The translations under genes were made by a program, and so were the position numbers. The notes beneath the pieces were generated by a model, which saw only the letters and a list, made by a program, of their open reading frames with translations, did no database searches and was not told where the DNA came from. A stretch of 64,000 nucleotides of DNA from an uncultured Bacillota bacterium. GTDB lineage: Bacteria; Bacillota_I; Bacilli_A; RFN20; CAG-826. Shown here piece after piece: positions 42,909 to 51,978 of the stretch. Each line of letters begins with the position of its first letter. The stretch's first letter is position 1. The DNA is taken from assembly GCA_949289845.1 (NCBI GenBank), contig CASEPN010000002.1, positions 62,001 through 126,000 on the forward strand. Reading direction: 5' to 3'.

Positions 42909-44639
42909 TTATTCGATGAGAAGGGGCCCTTCGAGGGCGTCCAGCTCCTCCGAGGACATGCTCCGGCGGAGGGTCGCCCCGGTCACTTTCTCCCCCGTTT
43001 CCGCGAAGGAGATGTTCTCCGTGTACTCGTTCTTGCGGATGCGGGAATCTCCTTCCAGCACCATCTCGCCCTCGAGCTCGATGTCCTCCATGAGGACGTC
43101 GGACACCATGGCGATCTGTCCTTTGAACTCTGGATCGAGCCGCTGGTCCTTGCTGCCGGCGAAGTTGAAGGTGGGGCTGAGGCCGGAGCGGACGGAACGC
43201 ACGAGGAGGTTCCTTACCTCGATGTCATGGACGTCGCCGATCTCGGTGCCCCCGGACGCGGGGTTCTCGCTCCATGTGGCGGAGTATTCGGCGGTCATCT
43301 CCACAAGGTGGCTCTTGCCCGCGTCCCCGAGCCCGACGGAGCAGTCGTCGACGGTGATGTTCTCCCAGGAGATGTCGTGGATGTCGGCGTAGTTGCCGTT
43401 ATGGATGCTCACCACCGGCTTGTGGTAGGCGTGGACCACGGTGAGGTCCTTGAAGGTGATGTTCTCCATTTCCTCCCCGACGGTCTCGAAGCCGATCTCG
43501 GTGGACTGCGCGAGGTCGGTCCAGATGACGATGTCGTGGAAATGGATGTTCCTCGAGGAGCCGTGGCTGTCGCGGTCGGGGTTCCCGTAGGGAAGAGCGT
43601 AGTTCTTGCAGACGAGGGAGTCGTCGTAGGAGCGGACGAAGCAGTCCTTCACCTCGACGTTCTCGCAGGACTGGAGGGTGATGCCGTCCCCGTTGCTGCG
43701 GCTGCTCACGATCGCGACCCCGTCCACGATCGCGTCCTTCGTGAAATAGAGGTTCACCACCCATGCGGAGGGATCGAGGAAGGTGACGTCCTTGATGATC
43801 ACTCCCTCGCAGGATGAGAAGTCAAGGGGGACGAGCGCGTCCTTCTGGCGGTCGAAGGTCGACCCGTCGATGATGCCCGGGCCTACGACGGCGATGTTCT
43901 TCGCCTCGTTCGCGGTGAGGGCGCCTTGGAGGACCGCCCCTTCCTCCAGCTTCAGGAGCGTGTTGCTTTCAAGGACGATCTTATTGTTGTCCCCGATGAG
44001 GTCGTTGTTTTCCTTCGTGTGGACGCCCGGCCCGAGGGTGATGACGTTCTCGTACTTGCTTTCGTCGATGGGCTCCTCGCCGTATTCGTCCGCGACGATC
44101 ATGATGGCCTTGAGCGGGTCGCGGCCCGGCTCGAGGGAATAGGCTCCCGCGGAATAGAGGGTGAAGTCGATGACTTTCCCGCCATCCCGCACCGAGGGCA
44201 TGATGTTCCATCCGGACGGGAGGACGCGGGCGCTATCCCCCGAGGCCTCGTCGAAGCGGAGGCGGAAGGTGATCCGCCCGCGGATCTTGACCCTGGCGAA
44301 GGCGGAGGGGACGCGCGAGGACTGGGGCATCGCCCAGGAATGGCTGTCGTTCACCATGACCTTGAGGAGAGGGACTTCCGTCTCCTTCTCCCCGTCGAGG
44401 ACGTAGAGCCTCGCCCCTTCGTAGCGCTCCATTTCCGCGGGTACGTCCAGGATGTCCACCGCGGGAGGAACGGCTTGCTCCTCCTGGGAGGAGGAAGAGC
44501 TCCCTGACTCTTCCACCGAAGAACTGCCGGACTCTTCCGCTGGAGAGGTTGAAGAGGGCATGGACGAAACGTCTCCTGCGCAGGAAATCATAAGAAAAGG
44601 GGCGATTAGAAGCAGTTTTCCAAAGAATCGCTTTTTCAT
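42909..44639 (-). CDS. Beta-helix lipoprotein (GH28/GH49-like)
   Basis: 576 aa. Lipobox FLMISC (Cys20), Ser/Glu linker, an N-terminal beta domain, then a right-handed beta-helix with GPGIIDG, VIIKDVTF, and the putative active-site stretch SSRSNGDGITLQS...RSYDDSLVC, the same layout as the 857-residue neighbour. It lacks the discoidin modules. The shared DLAQS.E.G and VVHAYHK.VVS motifs show that the two are paralogues. Right-handed beta-helix enzymes with this layout include polygalacturonases (GH28) and dextranases/isopullulanases (GH49); the context favours an alpha-glucan. It starts 6 nt after the transporter-ATPase stop without a ribosome site, so it relies on coupling. Confidence 0.7.
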   Translation of the reverse strand: MKKRFFGKLLLIAPFLMISCAGDVSSMPSSTSPAEESGSSSVEESGSSSSSQEEQAVPPAVDILDVPAEMERYEGARLYVLDGEKETEVPLLKVMVNDSHSWAMPQSSRVPSAFARVKIRGRITFRLRFDEASGDSARVLPSGWNIMPSVRDGGKVIDFTLYSAGAYSLEPGRDPLKAIMIVADEYGEEPIDESKYENVITLGPGVHTKENNDLIGDNNKIVLESNTLLKLEEGAVLQGALTANEAKNIAVVGPGIIDGSTFDRQKDALVPLDFSSCEGVIIKDVTFLDPSAWVVNLYFTKDAIVDGVAIVSSRSNGDGITLQSCENVEVKDCFVRSYDDSLVCKNYALPYGNPDRDSHGSSRNIHFHDIVIWTDLAQSTEIGFETVGEEMENITFKDLTVVHAYHKPVVSIHNGNYADIHDISWENITVDDCSVGLGDAGKSHLVEMTAEYSATWSENPASGGTEIGDVHDIEVRNLLVRSVRSGLSPTFNFAGSKDQRLDPEFKGQIAMVSDVLMEDIELEGEMVLEGDSRIRKNEYTENISFAETGEKVTGATLRRSMSSEELDALEGPLLIE

Positions 44640-44645
44640 ATGGAT

Positions 44646-46220
44646 CTAGGCAAGCCCGTTGCCGTCCTCCTTATCAAAGAAATGCAAGGCGTCCGTGTCG
44701 AAGAGGACAGGGATCTTGTCGCCCTCCTTGACCTCGCCCTTGGTGTCGTATTCGAAGACGAACGGGGTGTCGCCTACGGTCCCGTGGATGTAGTAACGGT
44801 TCCCAAGAAGCTCGGGGATGTGGCTTTCCACAGTCATCATCGGCGTTTTCTCGCACGCGACATGGATGTCCTCGGGACGAATGCCGATCTTCACGCGGCG
44901 GTCCTTTCCATCGAGGTAGTCCTTTGCGCGTCCTAGTGCGACAAGGGCCTCTTCCTTCCTTTCGGAGAGTTCCTTGAGACGGGACTCCAGCTTCCTCTTG
45001 CGCGACCTTCTCGTCTTTTCGTCCGCCAGTTCTTCCTGATAACCTTTGAATTCCCTGTCCAATTCTTGGATTTCTCGTTCAAGACGCTCGACCTTGGCCT
45101 GGTAGGAGAGGAGGATTTCATCCGTCTTCCCCTCGGGGAGGGGGAGCGAAAGAGAGCCATCGACGAGGACGGTCCCGTCTTCCTTGATTTCCGCCGGGAA
45201 TATGTTCATCGCGGGAGAACCGACGAAGGTGGCCACGAAAAGGTTCGCGGGGTGGTTGTAGATTTCCTTCGGGGTGCCGATCTGCTGGATGAGGCCGTCT
45301 TTCATGACAACGATCCGGTCGGCCATCGTCATCGCCTCGGTCTGGTCATGCGTGACATAGATGGTGGTGGTTCCGATCTTCCTGTGGAGGTCGACGATCT
45401 CGCTTCTCATCTGGACGCGGAGCTTCGCGTCGAGGTTCGAGAGCGGCTCGTCCATGAGGAAGATTCCTACGCTTCTTACGAGCGCGCGGCCGAGCGCGAC
45501 CCTCTGTCTCTGACCGCCTGACATTTCGCGCGGCTTTGCGTTCAGGTAGGGCTCGATTTCGAGGATTTTCGCCGCGGCAGTCACCCTTTCCTTGATTTCC
45601 TCCTTCGTGTAGCGGACGTGCTTCATGAGGGGGACTGGATGCTCGAGGAGTTGCTCTCGCTTCCTTTCCTTGGCGAGCCGTTCCTCCCTGAGGCGGCTTT
45701 CCGTGGCGAGGAGGTCGTCCACGAACTCCCTTTCCTCGGGGTCGCGGATTCCTTCCTCGGGGTGTTTCGCCAGGAGGGATTCGATTTTCCTTAGGTCCTT
45801 GGCGATGTCCCTGAGGTCGCGGTCGAGGAGGCGGATTGCCTTATGGTCGATCGCTTCGACCTGCTTCCCTTCCTTGTCCAGGAGAGGGACGTGCTTGCCC
45901 CGCATCCTGAGCCCGAAGGCGAGATTGTTGTAGACGGACATATGGGGATAAAGGGCGTAGCTTTGGAACACCATCGCGATGTCCCTGTCCTTGGGGGTGA
46001 GGTTGTTGGCGAACCTGCCGTTCATGTAAAGCTCGCCCGCGGTGATTTCCTCAAGCCCCGCGATCATGCGGAGGGTGGTTGACTTCCCGCATCCGGAAGG
46101 ACCGACGAGGACGATGAACTCATGTTCCTTCACGTCGAGGCTGAAGTCGTGGACGGCGAGAAGGCCGTTCGGATACCTCTTCCTTACCTTGCGAAGGGTG
46201 ATGACGCTTTTCTCTTCCAT
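44646..46220 (-). CDS. UgpC/MsmK/MalK-type sugar ABC transporter ATPase with two coiled-coil insertions
   Basis: 524 aa, against about 370 for ordinary MsmK/UgpC. Walker [10 protein letters not shown] (40-48), Q-loop VFQS (Gln86), signature MSGGQ (233-237), Walker B IFLMDEP (253-259) and H-loop His291 are all present, so it should be active. About 95 extra residues (about 112-205, strongly charged helix) lie between the Q-loop and signature, and a second helical insertion (about 372-432, [11 protein letters not shown]...[11 protein letters not shown]) interrupts the C-terminal regulatory OB-fold domain. This ATPase probably energises the MalF/MalG permeases encoded 15 kb away, which lack their own. 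An inverted repeat GGCAAG-N5-CTTGCC lies right before the start codon. Confidence 0.9.
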   Translation of the reverse strand: MEEKSVITLRKVRKRYPNGLLAVHDFSLDVKEHEFIVLVGPSGCGKSTTLRMIAGLEEITAGELYMNGRFANNLTPKDRDIAMVFQSYALYPHMSVYNNLAFGLRMRGKHVPLLDKEGKQVEAIDHKAIRLLDRDLRDIAKDLRKIESLLAKHPEEGIRDPEEREFVDDLLATESRLREERLAKERKREQLLEHPVPLMKHVRYTKEEIKERVTAAAKILEIEPYLNAKPREMSGGQRQRVALGRALVRSVGIFLMDEPLSNLDAKLRVQMRSEIVDLHRKIGTTTIYVTHDQTEAMTMADRIVVMKDGLIQQIGTPKEIYNHPANLFVATFVGSPAMNIFPAEIKEDGTVLVDGSLSLPLPEGKTDEILLSYQAKVERLEREIQELDREFKGYQEELADEKTRRSRKRKLESRLKELSERKEEALVALGRAKDYLDGKDRRVKIGIRPEDIHVACEKTPMMTVESHIPELLGNRYYIHGTVGDTPFVFEYDTKGEVKEGDKIPVLFDTDALHFFDKEDGNGLA

Positions 46221-46237
46221 GGCAAGGCTATCTTGCC
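46221..46237 (-). promoter_or_regulatory. Inverted repeat GGCAAG-N5-CTTGCC before the ATPase gene
   Basis: A perfect 6-bp palindrome directly abuts the start codon at 46220. It could be an operator or an mRNA hairpin masking the start. No Shine-Dalgarno is present. Confidence 0.4.
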
Positions 46238-46320
46238 CTTCCGGGGGTTTCTTTTTAACTTTCGCGCACGTTCCCCCGTTAGGAATGCAGTCTTGCCCAC
46301 CTTATGGCCTTGGAGGGACA

Positions 46321-46347
46321 AGAAAAGGCCCGCCTCGGAGGCGGGCC
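46321..46347 (-). terminator. Terminator after enolase
   Basis: On the minus strand GGCCCGCCTCCGAGGCGGGCC folds into a strong stem of nine pairs and is followed by TTTTCT. Confidence 0.9.
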
Positions 46348-46366
46348 CTCCCTGCTCCTTCCGGAA

Positions 46367-47689
<1,323 letters not shown>

Positions 47690-47721
47690 TTATCTGTCGC
47701 CTACGTCCAGTAAGCGGTTGC

Positions 47722-47727
47722 ATTATA
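47722..47727 (-). promoter_or_regulatory. -10 box (TATAAT) of eno
   Basis: A consensus TATAAT on the minus strand lies 56 nt before the eno start codon, giving a normal leader with AAAGGAG. Confidence 0.5.
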
Positions 47728-47769
47728 AGGCGTGGGAAGCGCTTGGGGGCCTCCTCTTCCCGCGCGGGA

Positions 47770-47775
47770 TAAGAT
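47770..47775 (+). promoter_or_regulatory. -10 box (TAAGAT) of the polysaccharide cluster
   Basis: TAAGAT ends 7 nt before ATG 47783; there is no ribosome site between them. Confidence 0.4.
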
Positions 47776-47782
47776 TACCGAT

Positions 47783-48727
47783 ATGGCGGATTTGCTCTCC
47801 TACCTCCTCGCCGAGGCGAAATCGATCCCTGAGGTCTTCCGGGAGAGGGTTTTCCATCGGTGGAGGCCGCCTCTCCGGCTGGGAGGGACGCCAGCCCTTC
47901 CCTTGGAAGGGACGGGGGAGTGGCTGAGGAGAAGAATCCTTTCCCTCAAGGAAGGCGGGTTCCCTTTCCTCATGGCGAGGTTCGCCGGGAGCGAGCTCGG
48001 AGTCCTCAACGGGGCGGAGCAGATGCGTCTCGGGCTTAGGAAGGACTTCAAGGAGTCTGCGAGATGGGCCATATCCGTCCGGGCGGGGATTCGTCCCACG
48101 GACAGGGAGACTCTCCTTGGCTGGGCCTCCCTTTACGAGAGGACGCTGCGGCAGGCCGACGGGGTAGCTTCCTATGGCGTCCATATGGAGGACTACTTCT
48201 ACCGGAAGCTTTGCCAAGGGAAGGCTGTCCTAACAGGGGAAGGGACGGAGCCTCTCCAGACCTTCTGGAGCAACGCCCTCAAGGGAATGAGGGTCATGGT
48301 CGTTTCTCCTTTCGCAGAGGAGATGAAGTCCCAGTACGGGAGGAAGGAGCTGCTCTTCCCTGAGGGAACGGAAGTCCTTCCCGAGATGGAGCTTCTCTTC
48401 GTGAAGCCTCCCGTTACTCTCGGGGACGTCGACCCGGGCAGGTCCTATATCGAGATGGCGAGGGACTCCCTCCAGGAGTTCGGCAGGGCGGACTTCGACA
48501 TCGCCCTGGTAAGCGCAGGAGGGTACGCGCCCTTGTATCTCCTCAAGGCCAGGGAGATGGGGAAGTCTGCCGTCCATGTAGGAGGCGCCCTCCAGACCAT
48601 GTTCGGGATCCTCGGGAAACGATGGGATGGCAGGCCCCACGTGGCAAGGTTCGTTAACGAGCATTGGATTCGCCCTGCCGAAAAGCCCTTGGGATGCGAA
48701 TATATAGATGGAGGTGCCTACTGGTGA
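47783..48727 (+). CDS. GT-D-fold glycosyltransferase domain protein
   Basis: 314 aa, soluble. The stretch GFPFLMARFAGSELGVLNG matches the 'R.G.gE' signature of the GT-D (formerly DUF1792) glycosyltransferase domain, and ALVSAGGYAPLYLL with VHVGGALQTMFGILGKRW matches the C-terminal half of that fold. GT-D enzymes add a hexose to protein-linked or lipid-linked glycans in streptococci. It begins the forward half of a polysaccharide cluster, and its stop overlaps the GTG of the Wzy-like gene by 4 bp. Confidence 0.78.
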   Translation: MADLLSYLLAEAKSIPEVFRERVFHRWRPPLRLGGTPALPLEGTGEWLRRRILSLKEGGFPFLMARFAGSELGVLNGAEQMRLGLRKDFKESARWAISVRAGIRPTDRETLLGWASLYERTLRQADGVASYGVHMEDYFYRKLCQGKAVLTGEGTEPLQTFWSNALKGMRVMVVSPFAEEMKSQYGRKELLFPEGTEVLPEMELLFVKPPVTLGDVDPGRSYIEMARDSLQEFGRADFDIALVSAGGYAPLYLLKAREMGKSAVHVGGALQTMFGILGKRWDGRPHVARFVNEHWIRPAEKPLGCEYIDGGAYW

Positions 48728-50127
48728 TCGAGAAGGCCAAGGCGTTCGTTCTTTCCTATTGGAAGGAGATCCTGTCCTTCCTTAGCTTCTTTCTCCTTGG
48801 GCTTGCTTTTTCCTCGCCGACCTTCGGGCCGGTACTAGTCGCATTGGAGGGGGCTTTCGCATTGCTGCTCTATAAGAAAGGCGCCCTCTCTAAGAGGGAT
48901 GTTCTAAGGCACCTGTACTGGTTTCTTCCCTTATGTCTCCTCGCGTTCCTTCCGGTGATCTTCCAAGTGAAAATCAGCGGTGTTCTCGCGGTATTTCTTT
49001 GGATTTTCAATATCATAGGGATTCTTGGCGCCGTTCTGGTCGGGCTTATGGCGGCCAGGGAGGAGAGCAGGGTAAGGGAGGGGATGATCGCCTCCGGGGC
49101 CTTGGGCCTCGCCCTCCTGGTCCTTATATCGCTCATCGCGACGCTTAGCCTTTATGGACCCCTTCATGTGGCCCTCCATGCGAACGAGGTCTACTACTGG
49201 GAAGGGATGGCCTTCCAGGTTTCGGAAGAGGCCTCCTTGTTCACCACATCGGGGATCGTCTCGGTATCCGTCCTCGAGTATTCCTTCCTTCCGTTCCTTC
49301 TTGCCGCCTCGGGGATCGGCCTCCTGTTCCTTGACCCAAGGGGGAGGAAGGTTCTCTTCGGCATACTCCTCTCTTGCTCCTTCCTCGGGCTTCTTGCCCT
49401 TGCCCTCCTTCCGAACGTCCTTGCCCTCATCCTCCTCCTAGCCTTCTATCTTGCGGGGATCGCCCTGCGGCTCATCCCCTGGGCGGAAAAGACCCAGGGA
49501 TGGCTGGGTATCCTGATGCTCGTCTTCCTTTCCCTCGCGGTAGCCTTCTCCCTCCTCATCCTTTTCCTCGCCTTTACCGGGACGGATGTCTATGGGAGCG
49601 GCTTCCTCAGGAAGCTCTTGGACAACCAGCGCTTCATGGAGCCGGTCAACCGTTCAATCCAGGCGGTCTCTTCCACGGGGATCCTCGGGTTCCTCTTCGG
49701 GCTTGATCCATTCACCTCGTCCGGGGGACTCGCTTTCTCCACTTGGAACGGGGGATACACCTACTGGAACGAGATTCCCCTCACGAACCTTCAGACTTCC
49801 TCCTTCGAGGAAGGGGGAATCCTGGGCTTCCTATCCTCCGTTTGGCTCTTCCTCGTCGCAATCGGCGTTTGCTACTGGGCGGCGCGGGACTGCAGGGCCG
49901 GAAAGGGGGCATGGGACAGGGTTCTTATCTCCCTCTTCGCGATGGCGTGGATCCTATATGCCTCCCTCCAGATGGACCGCTTCCCTTTCGTGAGGCAGCC
50001 TACGGCGTATCTGTCCCCGACGTTCGGGAACGGAGGGTTCGCCCTCTTCGCCCTGTCTCTTGGCTACGCGGCCCCTCGATTCGAGAAGGGGCTCCTAGGA
50101 TTCTCCAAGAAAGGAGAGGCGGCATGA
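48724..50127 (+). CDS. Wzy/O-antigen-ligase-like polytopic membrane protein
   Basis: 467 aa from a GTG that overlaps the upstream stop (GTGA), with GGAGG nearby. About eleven hydrophobic helices are interrupted by one longer loop (about 300-365, with SGGLAFSTWNGGYTYWNE), the usual layout of Wzy polymerases and O-antigen ligases. No sharp sequence motif confirms the enzyme. Its place between a glycosyltransferase and other polysaccharide genes supports polymerisation or ligation of a surface glycan. It overlaps the following lipoprotein gene by 4 bp. Confidence 0.7.
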   Translation: MIEKAKAFVLSYWKEILSFLSFFLLGLAFSSPTFGPVLVALEGAFALLLYKKGALSKRDVLRHLYWFLPLCLLAFLPVIFQVKISGVLAVFLWIFNIIGILGAVLVGLMAAREESRVREGMIASGALGLALLVLISLIATLSLYGPLHVALHANEVYYWEGMAFQVSEEASLFTTSGIVSVSVLEYSFLPFLLAASGIGLLFLDPRGRKVLFGILLSCSFLGLLALALLPNVLALILLLAFYLAGIALRLIPWAEKTQGWLGILMLVFLSLAVAFSLLILFLAFTGTDVYGSGFLRKLLDNQRFMEPVNRSIQAVSSTGILGFLFGLDPFTSSGGLAFSTWNGGYTYWNEIPLTNLQTSSFEEGGILGFLSSVWLFLVAIGVCYWAARDCRAGKGAWDRVLISLFAMAWILYASLQMDRFPFVRQPTAYLSPTFGNGGFALFALSLGYAAPRFEKGLLGFSKKGEAA

Positions 50128-51032
50128 GAAAAAGAAGCGCGTTCCTCGTCCTGAGCCTCCTTATGCCCGCCGCCCTTTCCCTTAGCTCCTGCATGGACCG
50201 GGTGAAGGAACTATACGGCGAGGACGAGTATCTCCGGGGAAGCCTGGTCGACTACTACTTCACGGGAAGGAATGACTTCGAGGACAAGGTCGTCATGGCA
50301 AATGACGTCCTGCCTCCTGTCGTCGATAAGGATGGCTATGCCCTCGGGGATCTCGACAAGGAAGTCGCAGGAAGGCCCTCCCCGAGGAAAATGTTCCCTG
50401 AATGGTTCTCCTGGATGCCGGAGGGAGGAACAATCAGCGCCTACCATGCGGAAGCGCACCCCATGGAGCAGAGCTATCTCGGGAGGGATTTCGGAAGAAC
50501 TGCCTCCATGAGCGCGAGGGACCCCTCCTTCGCGGACGGGATTGCCTCCAGGATCTATGACGGCCAGCTCTCCTGCCACACTTACCATTCGAAGGCTTTC
50601 CTGAACCTTGACGAAAGCGGGATGGCCCTCATGTTCCCTCACGAGATCGAAGATCCGGGGGATGGGATCCTTCTTTCCCTTAGGGGAGGCTCCGACGTCG
50701 GAGGGGCGAGGGACGTATCTCTCCGGATTGCCTTGACCCTCTATTTCGGGTTCGGGGATATGGATAACTATTTCGCGGAGACGGTCGTCCTGGACGATGT
50801 ATCCCTCCATACGAACGACGGAGGGGAGAACGTAGCCTTCCTAGGGGTGCCCCTCGACCAATTCTCCAAGACTGGGTCGATCGCGGGTTTCGGGATTTCC
50901 TATGAGTATCTGGAGGATCCCGCATCCTCGGAATACGAAATCAGCGCGAACGCGGAGGAGGACACCGAAGGGCACTTCGGGCTTCTTCTCTACGAGTTCA
51001 CTCTTCCGGGGTGGACGTTGGAGATTTTTTAA
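50124..51032 (+). CDS. Lipoprotein of the polysaccharide cluster
   Basis: 302 aa. Lipobox LSLSSC (Cys23). The mature part is beta-rich and acidic, with SYLGRDFGRTASMSARDPSFADG and a C-terminal NVAFLGVPLDQFS...YEYLEDP region; no known domain recognised. AAGGAGA precedes ATG 50124, which overlaps the Wzy-like stop (ATGA). It may serve as a polymer-binding or assembly factor, judged only by position. Its last 35 nt overlap the convergent ATP-grasp gene. Confidence 0.7.
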   Translation: MRKRSAFLVLSLLMPAALSLSSCMDRVKELYGEDEYLRGSLVDYYFTGRNDFEDKVVMANDVLPPVVDKDGYALGDLDKEVAGRPSPRKMFPEWFSWMPEGGTISAYHAEAHPMEQSYLGRDFGRTASMSARDPSFADGIASRIYDGQLSCHTYHSKAFLNLDESGMALMFPHEIEDPGDGILLSLRGGSDVGGARDVSLRIALTLYFGFGDMDNYFAETVVLDDVSLHTNDGGENVAFLGVPLDQFSKTGSIAGFGISYEYLEDPASSEYEISANAEEDTEGHFGLLLYEFTLPGWTLEIF

Positions 51033-51939
51033 GCGAATCCTCTATCTTTTTCCGGTAATCGGAGATATCGAGCCATCCGGACTGGATGTAGTCCGCGACA
51101 TCCTTGTCGAACCGGAGGGTCCCCTTGGCGGGCGTGAAGGTCATCTCGTTGAGATAGATCTTCCCCTTCGCGAGGAAGAAGTCGACGCGGACGAAGGGGA
51201 AGGGCTTCGCGAGAAGTTCCGCGAGCTGGACCATTTCGTCCATCTCCTTTGGGCGGGGTGGGACCTTGTCGCTTCCTTTCCAGCCGTTGAACTGGCTTTC
51301 CGGGAACGGGGTCCAGTCGACGAGGAGCTGGTTGTAGCGGATGTCCTTTCCTCTACCTGTCACGAGGTATAGGTTCCTTGCCTTCCCGTTGAAGACATGG
51401 ATCTTGTACTCAGGAGGGAGCTCGTCCCCGTCCCCTAGATATTCCTCGGCGATGATCTCGGGGAGGATGGGGGAGTAATGGGGCTCGAGGGTGAGCTTCC
51501 CATAGTCGGTCTTTAGATACTTGGCGAAGAGCCTTCTTCCTTCCTCGATGGCCTCTGCCTTGTCCTTCCCAGGGAAGACGACTTGGTTGAAGCCGGAGGC
51601 GTGCGTCGCCTTGAGGACATAGGCTTCCGGAAGATTGTCGAAAGGAATCGCCTCGTAGTCGGAGAATATTCCCATCGAGGGGACGAGGTAGTCGGCTAGC
51701 CCCAGCTCTTCCGCGTATTCCCGGAGGCCTCTTCTCCCGGAAAGCTTCACGGCAAGGGGATCGTTCGGGTAGCCGTAGAGGCGGAGCCACTGGAGCTTCT
51801 CCGTGTAGCGGACAGGCTTCTTCAGGTGAAGGAAGTGTCCGGTGAGATAAAGGTACTGGGCCTTCAGGAACAAAGAGGGGGAGACGCGTTTCAGCGCTCG
51901 CGCGAGAGGCTTGTCTGCTCGTGTCCCTAAGGCATCCAT
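50998..51939 (-). CDS. TupA-like ATP-grasp protein
   Basis: 313 aa. The motif set YPNDPLAVKLSGRRGLREY, AYVLKATHASGFNQVV (ATP-binding Lys), PEIIAEEYLGDG, EYKIHVFNGKARNLYLVT and VRVDFFLAKGKIYLNEMTFTP (metal-binding Asp/Glu/Asn) is that of the ATPgrasp_TupA family, named for TupA of teichuronopeptide synthesis. Members occur in capsule and exopolysaccharide clusters and probably attach amino acids to glycans. I set the start at ATG 51939, since TATAAT lies 10 nt upstream on the minus strand. It is divergent from the GT4 gene at 51979. Confidence 0.82.
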   Translation of the reverse strand: MDALGTRADKPLARALKRVSPSLFLKAQYLYLTGHFLHLKKPVRYTEKLQWLRLYGYPNDPLAVKLSGRRGLREYAEELGLADYLVPSMGIFSDYEAIPFDNLPEAYVLKATHASGFNQVVFPGKDKAEAIEEGRRLFAKYLKTDYGKLTLEPHYSPILPEIIAEEYLGDGDELPPEYKIHVFNGKARNLYLVTGRGKDIRYNQLLVDWTPFPESQFNGWKGSDKVPPRPKEMDEMVQLAELLAKPFPFVRVDFFLAKGKIYLNEMTFTPAKGTLRFDKDVADYIQSGWLDISDYRKKIEDSLKKSPTSTPEE

Positions 51940-51949
51940 GCGGTTGCCG

Positions 51950-51955
51950 ATTATA
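51950..51955 (-). promoter_or_regulatory. -10 box (TATAAT) of the ATP-grasp gene
   Basis: A consensus TATAAT ends 10 nt before ATG 51939 on the minus strand; a leader of about 4 nt is predicted. On the other strand TAAAGT (51967-51972) stands 6 nt before ATG 51979. Confidence 0.5.
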
Positions 51956-51978
51956 GAGGGATTCCCTAAAGTTAGGCG

